DNA of 61,404 nt. Origin: Planctomycetaceae bacterium. Lineage in GTDB: Bacteria > Planctomycetota > Planctomycetia > Pirellulales > Pirellulaceae. Positions 1 to 10,990 of the stretch are shown here, one piece after another; position 1 is the first letter of the stretch; each line of letters begins with the position of its first letter. The stretch covers positions 1-61,404 of the forward strand of contig PBSM01000353.1 of NCBI GenBank assembly GCA_002726245.1, written 5' to 3'. The notes beneath the pieces were generated by a model. The model ran no database searches. It was not told the origin of the DNA and saw only the letters and a program-made list of their open reading frames with translations. The position numbers and the translations under genes were made by a program.

Positions 1-5
1 CGCCA

Positions 6-59
6 ACATTGCCGCCTTGCCTTTCGTTCGCAGGCTCACGAAACGCAAGGCGGCAATGT
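6..59. repeat. Long palindrome at window edge
   Basis: Near-perfect inverted repeat. Arms of 15 bp (ACATTGCCGCCTTGC at 6-20 and its complement at 45-59) continue inward, after one mismatch, with 6 more paired bases around a loop of about 10 nt. It lies just upstream of the recombinase remnant. It resembles the other intergenic palindromes of this window in form but not in sequence. Confidence 0.8.
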
Positions 60-70
60 CAAACAGTTGA

Positions 71-650
71 AAGTACAGAAAGAAAGTTACACCACCGTTC
101 GCGTTGTGTCGCTACGGTGGCCTGCGTTGTCCAAGCGAGACCCATGCAGTCACTTGGAGAGATGTTGATTGGGCAAATCGGCGGCTTCACGTCTACGGCA
201 AAAAGACGGGCAAGCATCGGGAAATGCCAATTGTCCCCGAACTCTACCAAATCTTGTCGGAGGCATTCGAGATGGCCGCGGATGGAGCCGAGCAGATCGT
301 CACTCTAAGTACAAACAATCTGCACCGCACGTTGGAGAAGGTTCTTGAGCGGGCTGGGCTGGGGTGGAGCGTTGGGGTGACCTTTTTCAGGCCTTGCGGG
401 CCTCGTGTGAAACCCAGTTATCGGAGACGTGTCCAGGGCATGCAATTGCGTCCTGGCTCGGGCACAGTCGCAAAGTATCCCGCAAGCACTACCTGATGGT
501 GAGCGATGAAATCTTCGCGATGGCGACCAGCGGGAAAAGCGCAGCAGCAGGCCGTCGCACGGACTCGCACGACGTCACAAACGCTGGGGAGCGAAAAGAG
601 GAACGCCCCGCATTGCCAGTGATTTGCGAGGCAATGCGAGGCGATGCCAG
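71..650 (+). pseudogene. Tyrosine recombinase (phage integrase) remnant, 5'-truncated and frameshifted
   Basis: The catalytic half of a tyrosine recombinase is split over two frames. The first frame (from about 71, after an in-frame TGA at 68-70) reads RYGGLRCPSE then TWRDVDW, the usual box around the first catalytic Arg. The second frame (from about 364) reads QALRASCETQL then WLGHSRKVSRKHY, the second Arg, the His and the nucleophilic Tyr box. The switch lies near 350-375. No N-terminal SAM-like domain is visible; it may lie left of the window or be lost. The C-terminus runs up to the 3' end of the tRNA-Asp gene, the usual place for an integrase at an attachment site. It is almost certainly non-functional as written, unless the frameshift is a sequencing error. 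Confidence 0.75.
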
Positions 651-724
<74 letters not shown>

Positions 725-1240
725 TCGCTTCATTTGCGAGCTGAATTATACCTCCCGCCTATCGGTTCGCAAGGGCGTTCGGCTTTACCGAACCTCGGGC
801 AGAGCCGCAGTTTCGGCGGTTCCATGCGTGCAGCGAAAGCATGCTGCACAAAGGCAACCAATGCCGGCCAAGACCCTCCGAACGGGAAGGCTTTTTTCAC
901 CGACAAAAAACCGAACACCGGCGATATGTGACTTATACTTTAGCGGTATCCGTATGCGCGGTGAATCGAAGGGGATGGTGCGATGATGAATACGGTTGGG
1001 CAAGCGTTCGGCGAAGTGTCGCAGATGGCTGGCAGGATGGATAGATAGCACGCAGTGGATTGGAGTAATGGTTGCTACTGTTGTCGCTGGCTACTTCATT
1101 TTGAGCGGTTATAGCTCGCAACTCGGTTAGTGCCCGGCCAATCGGCTCGGGCAGTACGATGGCCTGACCTATCCATACTCCTCCGCACACGATTGGTGAT
1201 TGGGCAGAAACAGGGCGAGGCAATCTTGGGCGAATCGATC
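725..1240. other. Intergenic region without a convincing gene
   Basis: No recognisable gene lies between the tRNA and the GGDEF gene. Two tiny ORFs are present: 983-1048 (+), 21 codons starting MMNTVGQ, and 1068-1130 (+), 20 codons including a hydrophobic VVAGYFILSG stretch. Neither has a recognisable family, and both may be chance. Confidence 0.5.
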
Positions 1241-2185
1241 ATGGTGTGGCTGACTTCTCTAACGCATGCGTTGCTGGTGATCGCCGTATGGGGCGCCTAT
1301 CGAATCGGCAAGCGATCTCGCGACCAGCATGAAGCCACCTTGGAAGGTGGTGGAGAGGTTGCGAAGCAGGTCGTGCAAGACTTGGAATGCGTGGCGGAGC
1401 AAGTCCGGCGGAGCCTGCTCCAGCATCACGCCAGCATCGTGCAGTTCAAAGAGCGGATTAACGCGATCTCAGCCGAAGGAAAGCCCGGCGCCTTGGACGA
1501 GTTGTCTCAAGAGGCCGAAGAGATTCTCCAGCCAACAATGCATCTGGCCAGCCAAATCGCGCATGCCTATGACGACATCCGACAGCAGACAACGCAGCTC
1601 AGCAATCCCGATCAAATGCGCACCGATCCGTTGACCGGTCTGAGCAGCCGGCGTTCGATGGAAGACATCATGAAGATGTTGTTCGCGATGAAGTGCCGTT
1701 ACAACACGCGATTCTCGATCTCGCTGATCGATATCGATTCCTTCCAGCGAATCAACGCGGAACACGGACACGCTCGCGGTGATCAGTTGCTGCGATCCTT
1801 TGCGGAACTCTTGGAAGACGCCGTTCGCGAAACAGATGTTGTCGTTCGGTTTGGCGGCGAAGAATTCGTCGTCATCATGCCCGAAACAGACCTCTGCGGA
1901 GCCGGCATCTTTGCGCAGCGTTTCCGTGAGACGAGCAACGCCAAGCTGTCGTTGCCGACGAGCATTGGAACGGCGGAGGCGAACGACGACGACACGATTC
2001 AACTGCTCGTCTCGCGGGCTGATTCAGCCCTTTACAGCGCGAAGGCTTCCGACGGCAACTGCGTCTATCAGCATACAGGCCGGCACATCGAAGCCGTCGC
2101 AGCTCACCCCGGCGGTGTAGCAGCCGCGATGTCGGACGATCCGCAACGCCTGGAAGTCGAGCGGCATCCGCCGATACTCGCCTAG
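1241..2185 (+). CDS. Diguanylate cyclase (GGDEF domain), membrane-anchored
   Basis: Predicted to make cyclic-di-GMP from two GTP. From the ATG at 1241 the protein has 314 residues. An N-terminal hydrophobic segment (about residues 6-20) is followed by Arg/Lys, so the protein is probably anchored with the rest cytoplasmic. A helical region of about 110 residues (VAKQVVQDLECVAEQVRRSL) follows. The GGDEF domain begins at TDPLTGLSSRR and carries the catalytic GGEEF motif (VVRFGGEEFVV). No RxxD inhibitory site directly upstream of GGEEF was seen. An in-frame GTG-like start at 1130 would add 37 residues of unlikely composition, so 1241 is preferred. It ends convergently with the DUF1559 gene, sharing the bases CTAG. 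Confidence 0.88.
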   Translation: MVWLTSLTHALLVIAVWGAYRIGKRSRDQHEATLEGGGEVAKQVVQDLECVAEQVRRSLLQHHASIVQFKERINAISAEGKPGALDELSQEAEEILQPTMHLASQIAHAYDDIRQQTTQLSNPDQMRTDPLTGLSSRRSMEDIMKMLFAMKCRYNTRFSISLIDIDSFQRINAEHGHARGDQLLRSFAELLEDAVRETDVVVRFGGEEFVVIMPETDLCGAGIFAQRFRETSNAKLSLPTSIGTAEANDDDTIQLLVSRADSALYSAKASDGNCVYQHTGRHIEAVAAHPGGVAAAMSDDPQRLEVERHPPILA

Positions 2186-3882
2186 CGCGCCGGCAGCTGC
2201 ACGGGGTTTCCATCATTGCGCATGATCAAGCGACGCAACGTGGCTTCATCGATCTGGTCCGTAACAAACCGGGCCGACCCGTCGCAAAGCGCCAAGTTGA
2301 ATCCGCCAGGATACCAACCGCCAAGCTTTGGCAAAGGCCGATCTTCGGTAAACGGCAAATCCTCCGGCTTCGTCCAAGGCGTTCCCGGCTTCTTGGTTTC
2401 CACGGCGAGAATGATGTTCGAGGTGCCATCTATGAAGTCGCGAAAACTGAGACCCACATTCTCTTCGAAAGCAGCCACGGGGCGACGCCCTCGCTCCTGC
2501 CGGGGACTGACAAAAGTGAAGTAAGAAGTCGCCGTTGAACCCGCGGTATCCATCGGACAACGAAACACATCAGGCATCTTAGCGAGTACACGCTGGTTAT
2601 TCTCGCTGTCCCAAGGCTCGTCCTGACGATACTCGTCGTACAATGCTTGCTGTTCCAGCCACGGCAATAAAGTAACGCGCCAACTGCGAGGTGTATCTTT
2701 TGGGCCGAGCTGCGTCGCGGCGGGAAACCGCTTGTAGGTGTCATGGTAATTGTGCATCGCCAGCGCGATCTGCTTGAGGTTATTCAAGCTGCGAGTTCGT
2801 AAACCGGCAGCTCGACCTGCCAGCAGGGCGGGAGCCGCCAGTTTCGTCAAGCGCCTGGTTGCCTCTGGCGTGGCGTGAACGACGGCTCCAAGTTGAGTCT
2901 CCTGGCGGACGATCCTCGCGTCTTCGAGCAGTTCATCTACCAAGTCGATCGGCTGTAACATGGCAGCAACAGTCGCATCGTCACTTCTCGCGACAGAGAC
3001 GCGCGCCATCGAAAGTGCATTGCGGGCAACCGACACCGCGGTTAGCAACGCGCTATGTACTTGCTTCGCTTCGTCAACGCTCGCCGATTGACTTACGAGG
3101 CGCAGTTCGACCGCGTCTGATACGCGCAACTCCGCAACCACGTGCTCCGACTGTTGCCAAAGCGGCGCGAGCCGGTACGTCAGCGGCGGCGTCGCGAATC
3201 CCCCGCGTCCAGCGTTCGGCTGCAGTTTCTGAATTCTGGCGCCGACATAGTCACCCAGAGGACCTCTCAACATCGAAGTGTTGACAAGAACGGCGGAATC
3301 GCGACTTGCTACGCCGCGCCACGTCTCAGCCCACTTTGTGGTCGTCGCACCAGTCTTGCCTGCGGCGATACAGCGGCGTAATGCCACTTTATCCGGTGAC
3401 AGAACAAGCGTCCTTGCGTCCGGTTTGAAGCTGCACCAACCATTCGGCTGCCGCTGATACACCTGACCGCTGAACGTCACTGCTGTTCCTACATCCGCGC
3501 CGGCCAAGAACTCGCGAGCGACATCTGTTGACGCGAATCGGACGATGAAGGCAGCAGACACGGTTCGATCATCCGCCAACAGCACCATTGCCGACTGGGT
3601 AACGTCGGCAGGCGTCAAGGGCACGTTCAACATGCTCTTACTGAGTCCGTCAACGGTGTCGCGCAACGTCGCCAATGCAGGTCGTTGCATCAGCACGGCC
3701 GGTCGGGCAGCGATAACGGCGATCGCATCGCGCGGAATGTAAGCCAGACTGAACGGCGCGGTCGAAATCGGCTCAGCCGCCGGCTGTGCGGTGACGATGG
3801 AAAGCTGCGATACAGGCGGAAGCAGCAACAACAGGATTAGCGAAACGCTAAGCAACGGAACGAGGATCGACGATCGCGTCAT
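2182..3882 (-). CDS. DUF1559-family exported protein
   Basis: A 566-residue protein of the planctomycete DUF1559 family. The N-terminus is a signal peptide (MTRSSILVPLLSVSLILLL), not the prepilin GFTLVELLVVI helix most paralogues carry. A long region of about 330 residues of unknown fold follows. The DUF1559 core starts near residue 355 (RSLNNLKQIALAMHNYHDT) with RFPAATQL and WRVTLLPWLEQQALYDEY. The C-terminal box is FNLALCDGSARFVTDQID, matching the H-X9-DG signature region with Asp-Gly intact. Start ATG at 3880-3882 is preceded by GGAGG. Likely periplasmic or surface; the exact function of the family is unknown. Confidence 0.88.
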   Translation of the reverse strand: MTRSSILVPLLSVSLILLLLLPPVSQLSIVTAQPAAEPISTAPFSLAYIPRDAIAVIAARPAVLMQRPALATLRDTVDGLSKSMLNVPLTPADVTQSAMVLLADDRTVSAAFIVRFASTDVAREFLAGADVGTAVTFSGQVYQRQPNGWCSFKPDARTLVLSPDKVALRRCIAAGKTGATTTKWAETWRGVASRDSAVLVNTSMLRGPLGDYVGARIQKLQPNAGRGGFATPPLTYRLAPLWQQSEHVVAELRVSDAVELRLVSQSASVDEAKQVHSALLTAVSVARNALSMARVSVARSDDATVAAMLQPIDLVDELLEDARIVRQETQLGAVVHATPEATRRLTKLAAPALLAGRAAGLRTRSLNNLKQIALAMHNYHDTYKRFPAATQLGPKDTPRSWRVTLLPWLEQQALYDEYRQDEPWDSENNQRVLAKMPDVFRCPMDTAGSTATSYFTFVSPRQERGRRPVAAFEENVGLSFRDFIDGTSNIILAVETKKPGTPWTKPEDLPFTEDRPLPKLGGWYPGGFNLALCDGSARFVTDQIDEATLRRLIMRNDGNPVQLPAR

Positions 3883-3945
3883 GATAAACTGCCTCCGTCA
3901 GAACAAGTACGCAGAGAGGGCCGGGCGTCTTCGACGGCAACCAAA

Positions 3946-5657
3946 TCAATCTAAAACGTAGCCAGGAAGAACGGATTGCGTCATGCGCCGCGGTTGATTG
4001 TCGTGAACGAGCACGCGGTTGCTGCCAACGAAGTACGTGTTCCAGCCATCAACCACGAGATTGTAGGCGGGCCCTTCCGGGCCTTCCTTGATGTAGTCGA
4101 TCGGGACAGCCCCGTGAACACTGTGCAATCGGTCGCCTTCCCGACATTCTTTCGCCATCAGCCACCCGATACCGTTGACCCAAATCGGATGGCCCAGCGT
4201 GGCCACGATCTCTTCGCCACGTACGCCCAACCGAGTTGTCTTGCTTGGTGGTCTGACTGTTGTTTGAAGGACGAATCGGTATCCCAATTCTCCGGTGACC
4301 GCGTTCTGCGAAAGCACGCGATCACCAACGCGTACTTGTTCAATTGAGACCGGACCAGTTTCCGTCCACACAGGTGTGCCGGCTAAGAAGCAGCTCAGGT
4401 TGACTGCAACGCGATGTTCCTGGATCTCCGTTGGCTGACGGTCGCGCCCGTGTACAGCTCGTTATGATCTTGCCACCATCGCCACCAAGTGGACGCCTTA
4501 TTGTCCAGTTGCTGATGGGTCGCGAGACGTAACGAACGAGCAATTCGTTCATTCCAGACCAGCAGCGCTTCATTCGAGGCTTCAACGGAACGCGCTAACT
4601 GAGCTAGTTGTGCCTGTCTTGTGCTTGCTTGCCGGTACGTATGCATCGCGCCAGCCCTGAAGATTCGGCCGCGACCGCGATTGGGAAAGTAAGTCGTCAG
4701 GCTCTTCTCGACAGTCAACTCTCCGGACGGACTGTCAGTGACAGCGCTAATCCCGTACGACAGGAAGTCACTAAAAGCAGTCACGTAATACGAAAACTCT
4801 GTCGAGACTCACATGTTCGCCAAGAGAGCCGGCACGAAGCCGTACAGCGAACGCTTGCCGAGCTCCGACGCCGCTGCGTCGCGGACTGCAGCGGACTCTG
4901 CCGCCACAGCGTATTTCAGGAGGAGGTCCGCGCCCAATTGTTCGTTAATCGCGCCCGCGACACCCACAACTTCCAGTAAGAGTTCCTCATCCGCATCCGA
5001 GAAGACTTCGTCGAGAGCTGGCAACGCAGTGACGTCTTCGATCAGACGTAACTCGGCGACGGCCTTCTCGCGCTCCTTCGCGTCCGCGCCTTCCATCGCC
5101 TTGCGCCAACGGCGAAGCTGCGGTTTCCAGCGAGACAGTGCCGCCTCGTACTCCTTCTGCGACTTCTTGTGTTCGTCAAGCTGCGTCTTCGTCAAGAGCA
5201 TGCCACGATACTCACGGATCCCCAAGCGGCTGCGCGCGTCTCGATTCGTCGGATCAAAACTAAGCACAGCGGCCCAGTGCAATAGCTCGTGCTCTTCCAG
5301 TTTGTTCTTGCGACACCACCGAGCCAAAGCAACTTGGCCGTTCACCGTGCCAGCGTACTGGTCGCGCAGTTTTCGGTACTCGAACACGAGCCCTTTCTGC
5401 GCAACCTGGTCCTCAGCGATCTGCACCTGCAACCACTCGTCGCCAACGCGGACACATCCGGCATGCCATCGAGTCGCTGGATCATCAGGCGTTGCGCGCA
5501 ACCTCGCGGCTAGATACTCCTGCCGTTTGACGTTGTCGCCTGAAAGCTCGGCTTCCAAGGCCAACTGCAGTAGCGGCGTGCTTGCTGAATCTTCTCGACG
5601 TTCCGAATCGGCGGCCGTCACCTCGCGAGGGATGAAGCAGAGAAGCGCCGAAAACAA
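3946..5657 (-). pseudogene. HEAT-like repeat plus Hint-domain protein, broken by a stop and a frameshift
   Basis: Three consecutive ORFs read as one gene. 5657-4809 encodes a hydrophobic leader (LLFSALLCFIPREVTAA), TPR/helical text and HEAT-like text (VAELRLIEDVTALPALDEV, ELLLEVVGVAGAINEQLGA). It stops at a TGA (4809-4811), but the same frame continues to 4395 (TAFSDFLSYG...ELYTGATV). The frame then shifts near 4430-4445 into the Hint part: SCFLAGTPVWTETGPV, VRVGDRVLSQN, TLGHPIWVNGIGWL, and the final NTYFVGSNRVLVHD. The Hint family (hedgehog/intein fold) uses the Cys before FLAGT and the His of LGHP, both present. No ATG opens the leader frame: TTG 5655-5657 is the best start, while an ATG in another frame hints at a third lesion. 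Probably a decayed secreted protein. Confidence 0.7.
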
Positions 5658-5872
5658 GAGAACTATGCGAGGCAGGTCATTCGTTGGCGCATGGCTTGTC
5701 TCCAGAATCTGCTCGCCTTACCCAGGCCACTGGTTTACCACAGACGGTTCGGCCAAGCAAGCGAAACTGCATGCAGTTGCTTCCAGAAGTCGCAACCACG
5801 AAACAGCTTGCGACGTTAGAACGCGAGCCTTGTCTGTATTGGCTGCTACTAGTCGCACTCCACGATCGACCG

Positions 5873-5878
5873 TATAAT
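5873..5878 (+). promoter_or_regulatory. Probable guaA -10 box (TATAAT)
   Basis: Perfect TATAAT 60 nt upstream of the guaA ATG. The hexamer 17 nt upstream (TAGTCG) is a poor -35. Transcription would start near 5884-5886. Confidence 0.5.
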
Positions 5879-5904
5879 CTCCCGTTTGCCATCAGCTCGC
5901 CCCT

Positions 5905-5930
5905 TTCGAGGCGGGCGTTTTTGTTTGGTG
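5905..5930 (+). terminator. Terminator-like hairpin in the guaA leader
   Basis: CGCCC...GGGCG directly followed by five T's lies between the TATAAT box and the guaA start codon. It could be a weak intrinsic terminator (attenuator) or a chance GC-rich stem; the stem is only 5 bp with a 10-nt loop. Confidence 0.35.
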
Positions 5931-5937
5931 AAGAGTT

Positions 5938-7521
5938 ATGAGCACGGCAGCCGCTTCTCTCGACAAAGGGCAAGCTCGTGTGGCGGACGAGCGAGTCTTA
6001 GTCCTCGATTTCGGATCGCAGTACGCACAACTGATCACGCGACGCGTGCGCGAGCAGAATGTCTATTGCGAAATCGTTCGGCACGACATCACGGTCGAAC
6101 AGGTTCGCAACCATTCACCGCGTGGCCTGATCCTGTCGGGAGGGCCGTCCAGTGTCTACGAGGATGGTGCTCCGAAGTGCGATCCCGGCATTTTCGACAT
6201 GGGAATTCCTGTGTTGGGAATCTGCTACGGCATGCAGGTGGCGTGTGAGGCTTTGGGCGGCAAAGTCGAAAACACCCCATCGCGCGAATACGGCCGAGCC
6301 CAGGTCGAAGTAACGTCCGACTCAGACTTGTTCACTGGTCTTCCGCACGAAACCGAAGTCTGGATGAGCCACGGTGACCAAGTCGCGCAAGTCGCTGCCG
6401 AGTTTATGCCGCTAGCCAAGACTCGCACTTGTCCCATTGCGGCAGTGAAGCACAGTTCGCTACCGGTCTACGGTTTGCAGTTCCACCCGGAAGTGACTCA
6501 TACGCCGCTCGGCGGCATGCTGCTGAAGAACTTCCTGACGGCGATCTGCGAATGCACAGGGACGTGGACGCTGGGCAACTTCGCCAAGGAAACGATCGCA
6601 GCGATCCGCGAACGCGTCGGCAAGGACCGCGTCATTTGCGGCTTGTCGGGCGGAGTTGATTCATCGGTGACGGCTGCGTTGCTCTACAAAGCAATCGGCC
6701 CGCAGCTCTCGTGCATTCTTGTAGACAATGGCTTGCTTCGCAAAGACGAACAGGCAGCGGTACTCTCAGAGTTCACCGATCATTTCAGAGCCGACTTGCA
6801 CATCGTTGACGGTGAAGAGCGGTTCCTGGCTGCTCTGAAAGGGATCGACGAACCGCAGGAAAAACGCCGACGCATTGGCCATGCTTTTATCGAGTGCTTT
6901 AAGGAAGAGGCCACGAAGATCAAGGATGCGAAGTATCTCGCGCAAGGCACTTTGTATCCGGACGTCATCGAGAGCGGTGCGGCTCCCGACGGCCCGGCCG
7001 CAACGATCAAGCTGCACCACAACGTTGGCGGCTTGCCCGAGGAACTCGGTTTCGACCTGATCGAGCCGCTCCGCGATCTCTTCAAAGACGAAGTCCGCAG
7101 GCTTGGCACCGAACTTGGTTTGCCCGAGGATTTGGTTTGGCGACATCCTTTCCCAGGCCCCGGCCTCGCCGTGCGTTGCCTCGGCGAAGTGACGCGCGAG
7201 AAACTCGAAGTATTGCGCGAAGCCGACTCCATCGTTGTCGGCGAGATCAAGTCAGCGGGCTTGTACCGACAGACATCACAGGCATTTGCCGTGCTGCTTC
7301 CTGTTCAAAGCGTCGGTGTGATGGGCGACGCGCGTACTTACGAAAACGCGGTTGCAGTGCGGTGTGTCGATACGGCAGACTTCATGACTGCCGATTGGTC
7401 CCACTTGCCGCATGAGTTATTGGCTCAGATCTCCACGCGGATCATCAACGAGGTCAAGGGCGTCAACCGCGTCTGCTACGACATCAGTTCCAAGCCCCCC
7501 GCGACGATCGAGTGGGAGTAG
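5938..7521 (+). CDS. guaA: GMP synthase (glutamine-hydrolysing)
   Basis: Converts XMP, glutamine and ATP to GMP, the last step of guanine nucleotide synthesis. The 527-residue protein has the full two-part layout. The class I glutamine amidotransferase domain carries [13 protein letters not shown], the nucleophile box LGICYGMQ, and the His/Glu box [10 protein letters not shown]. The ATP pyrophosphatase domain carries the P-loop [10 protein letters not shown] (near residues 235-245), then the C-terminal dimerisation domain ends KPPATIEWE. Length is normal (about 510-530). ATG 5938 fits the family N-terminus after a short planctomycete extension. The TAG stop is part of a GTAG-bounded palindromic element. 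Confidence 0.98.
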   Translation: MSTAAASLDKGQARVADERVLVLDFGSQYAQLITRRVREQNVYCEIVRHDITVEQVRNHSPRGLILSGGPSSVYEDGAPKCDPGIFDMGIPVLGICYGMQVACEALGGKVENTPSREYGRAQVEVTSDSDLFTGLPHETEVWMSHGDQVAQVAAEFMPLAKTRTCPIAAVKHSSLPVYGLQFHPEVTHTPLGGMLLKNFLTAICECTGTWTLGNFAKETIAAIRERVGKDRVICGLSGGVDSSVTAALLYKAIGPQLSCILVDNGLLRKDEQAAVLSEFTDHFRADLHIVDGEERFLAALKGIDEPQEKRRRIGHAFIECFKEEATKIKDAKYLAQGTLYPDVIESGAAPDGPAATIKLHHNVGGLPEELGFDLIEPLRDLFKDEVRRLGTELGLPEDLVWRHPFPGPGLAVRCLGEVTREKLEVLREADSIVVGEIKSAGLYRQTSQAFAVLLPVQSVGVMGDARTYENAVAVRCVDTADFMTADWSHLPHELLAQISTRIINEVKGVNRVCYDISSKPPATIEWE

Positions 7522-7596
7522 GTCACTTTCGCCGAAAGTGACTTGTCGGTTAGTTGGTCATGCGTGTCGAGGTCACGCTCGGCGAGCGTGACCTAC
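7518..7596. repeat. GTAG...CTAC double-hairpin element at guaA 3' end
   Basis: Bounded by GTAGGTCAC (7518-7526) and its complement GTGACCTAC (7588-7596). Each end is itself a hairpin: GTCACTTTC-GCC-GAAAGTGAC (7522-7542) and GGTCACGCTC-GGC-GAGCGTGACC (7571-7593). The guaA stop codon TAG lies inside the left terminus. Confidence 0.8.
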
Positions 7597-7622
7597 TAAG
7601 ACTTGCAAAGCCAAGAAAAGGT

Positions 7623-7655
7623 GAAAGCTCGGTCGTGGTGGGCGACCGAGCTTTC
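7623..7655. repeat. Perfect 13-bp hairpin
   Basis: GAAAGCTCGGTCG, loop TGGTGGG, then the exact complement. On the minus strand it is followed by a T-rich stretch (ACCTTTTCTT), so it could be a minus-strand terminator. The 7656-7936 interval between this hairpin and the next holds no recognised gene. Confidence 0.6.
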
Positions 7656-7936
7656 GACGTGTCAGGAGCCCGTTCTGTTCTGGTCTGCGGGGCGAGCTGG
7701 TGGAATTGCTCGTGACCTTCGCAAATCGGGCGGTTGGCAGGGTGAGGATGTTTCCCCGGCATGCTACCGGTACAAGTGTCATCGACTGGTCGCGCCGTTC
7801 GAAGTACGAGTTTCGGAGTCGCCGTCACAGGCAGAACGATTGGCAACACCGCTACGCCCCGCAAACTTTCGCTAGACCTACTGTAGGTCCAACTCGCTGA
7901 GATGGTCGGTTCGCGTAACGGCCATCGAGCGCGCAC

Positions 7937-8058
7937 AAAAAAAGAGCATGATCGTGGTTCGCGATCATGCTCTCCGCCTCGACAGGATTGGAGTTTTTGA
8001 CTTGCTGACTGCTGAAAAGGATTCCCCCCAGAATCCTCCCCACGGACAAGTCCCTGTC
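7937..8058 (-). ncRNA. Candidate structured small RNA with own promoter and terminator
   Basis: Read on the minus strand, the interval forms nested perfect pairings. P1 GACAGG/CCTGTC (8053-8058 with 7981-7986). P2 GACTTG/CAAGTC (8047-8052 with 7999-8004). P3 AGGATT/AATCCT (8018-8023 with 8032-8037). It ends with a 12-bp hairpin AGAGCATGATCG...CGATCATGCTCT (7943-7973) and a run of seven T's, a textbook intrinsic terminator. A TATAAC -10 box sits 5 nt before the predicted 5' end. Nested stems with a large asymmetric bulge give a rod about 120 nt long, vaguely like 6S RNA but shorter. I recognise no known family. It is divergent from ettA. Confidence 0.5.
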
Positions 8059-8062
8059 ACGT

Positions 8063-8068
8063 GTTATA
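8063..8068 (-). promoter_or_regulatory. -10 box (TATAAC) for the candidate RNA
   Basis: Minus-strand TATAAC placed 5-7 nt before the GACAGG that opens the predicted RNA fold. No good -35 hexamer at the usual distance (17 nt upstream gives CGGGCG-like sequence). Confidence 0.35.
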
Positions 8069-8150
8069 TTTGATCGGTTCGGCAACGCCCGAATGATCAG
8101 AATCTTCAGTAAAGACGGAAAACACTGACTAACCGGAACATTTTAACATT

Positions 8151-9824
<1,674 letters not shown>

Positions 9825-9911
9825 AAGGATAGCCTGTCACCGGTTGCGAGCCGCCTTCTCGCGAGCCTGCAAAACCGCGCGGCCGCTCTCCGCGAGAATC
9901 GTCTGCATCCT

Positions 9912-10933
9912 TTGCTGAACGAGTGCCTGCCAACGGCTGACCCACAGCGCGCACGTGCCAAGTACTTGCAGTCCGAGACACTGCTCGGCTTATACAAGAG
10001 TGTTGCCAAGATGACCCGCCTGCTCGACGATGACGAACCCGCATCGTCATCGACTTCCCTGGTAGCGACTGATCCTCGAGAGGCGATCGTGTGGATTGAA
10101 GCTCTGGTGTCCAAAGTTGTCATTGGCGAGGAAAACCCGAAGCGTACCGCGACTTACCTGAACGGAGTCGTCGTTGCACCGGACGGAGTGATCGCAGTTG
10201 CGTTCGACAGATCGTTTCATAAGCCCATCAAGGAGGCGAGCGAAGGCGATGATCGTGAACGGATTACGATCTCGGCCTTCTTTAGTGACCGTAGACGGTT
10301 CGAGGCGAAGATCGTGGCGTTCGACGATTCGAGTGGCGTCGCTCTGCTGAAGATCGACGCATCTGGGCTGCGTTATCTTGAGTGTGGTTCCACGGTCGGC
10401 ATCGGCCAGAATGTTCGTTACTTTTCGACATCCGGGCTGGATGGTCAGGTGATGGTCGGTCCGCCGAATCAGACACATGTGTACGAAACACAGGTCGCAG
10501 GGATCGCGAGGCTACCGAAGGATGTTCCGGCGGGGAGGTTCGAGATTAACGGCAGCCAAGTGGCGGGACGGTCGGGCGTTGTCGTTGCGAACGACGGAAC
10601 GCTCGTTGGACTCGCTACGAAGGAGTATCGAAAACGCAGTGGGGGCACAGTCCCGAGAGGCCTAACCATTTGGTTTGTGTCAATGCAAACTCCGTGCAGC
10701 AGTTGCTTGCCGCGCAACGTCAGTTGACCGGCAAAGCACCCGCAGGAAATGTGCAGATTGAAACGCTAACAGATCTCGGCGTGATTATCATCCGCGGCAC
10801 AGCCGAGGATGTTGACAAGGTCACCGAAGTCATCTCGGACATCGAAGGCACTGCTCAAGATGCTAGCAAGCCGAGGGACGACGACGACGCCCCCGACAAG
10901 AGGTCAAACATTCCACCTCCTACGCCTCGCTAG
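9912..10933 (+). pseudogene. Trypsin-like/secretin-N-like protein with a frameshift at a G5 run
   Basis: The first frame (to 10727) encodes a degenerate trypsin/HtrA-like beta-barrel: YLNGVVVAPDGVIAVAF, DSSGVALLKIDASGL, GSTVGIGQNVRYFSTSG, and GRSGVVVANDGTLVGLA, the place of the catalytic Ser loop. The family GNSGGP is not conserved, so activity is doubtful. A second frame (to 10933) continues with HLVCVNANSVQQLL and VQIETLTDLGVIIIRGTAEDV, similar to the secretin N1/NolW repeat seen in planctomycete proteins, and a charged proline-rich tail. The switch falls at GGGGG near 10640, a homopolymer site prone to indels. The start is uncertain: the frame is open back to the ettA stop, and TTG 9912 is the first usual start codon after CTG codons. 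Confidence 0.55.
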
Positions 10934-10990
10934 GGTTGCCGAACACTGCTATCCTCTCCTCGACTAACCTGTCCGAGGAAGGATTGCCGC

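Noticed and set aside
983..1130. Two tiny plus-strand ORFs (21 and 20 codons) between tRNA-Asp and the GGDEF gene
   Set aside because: No ribosome site of note, no known family, and in different frames; chance is as likely as a small membrane peptide.
4813..5877. 354-codon plus-strand ORF
   Set aside because: It is the Arg/Ser-rich antisense shadow of the HEAT-like/Hint gene, which has real domain text on the minus strand.
5884..5937. Purine riboswitch upstream of guaA
   Set aside because: The leader is too short and lacks the conserved aptamer motifs.
7550..7936. 128-codon minus-strand ORF in the guaA-ettA gap
   Set aside because: Arg/Ser/Thr-rich composition with no domain pattern, and it reads through hairpins.
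7937..8058. SRP RNA, 6S RNA, RNase P or tmRNA as identity of the candidate RNA
   Set aside because: The SRP GGAA tetraloop motif, RNase P conserved boxes and tmRNA tRNA-like ends are absent; length is short for 6S.
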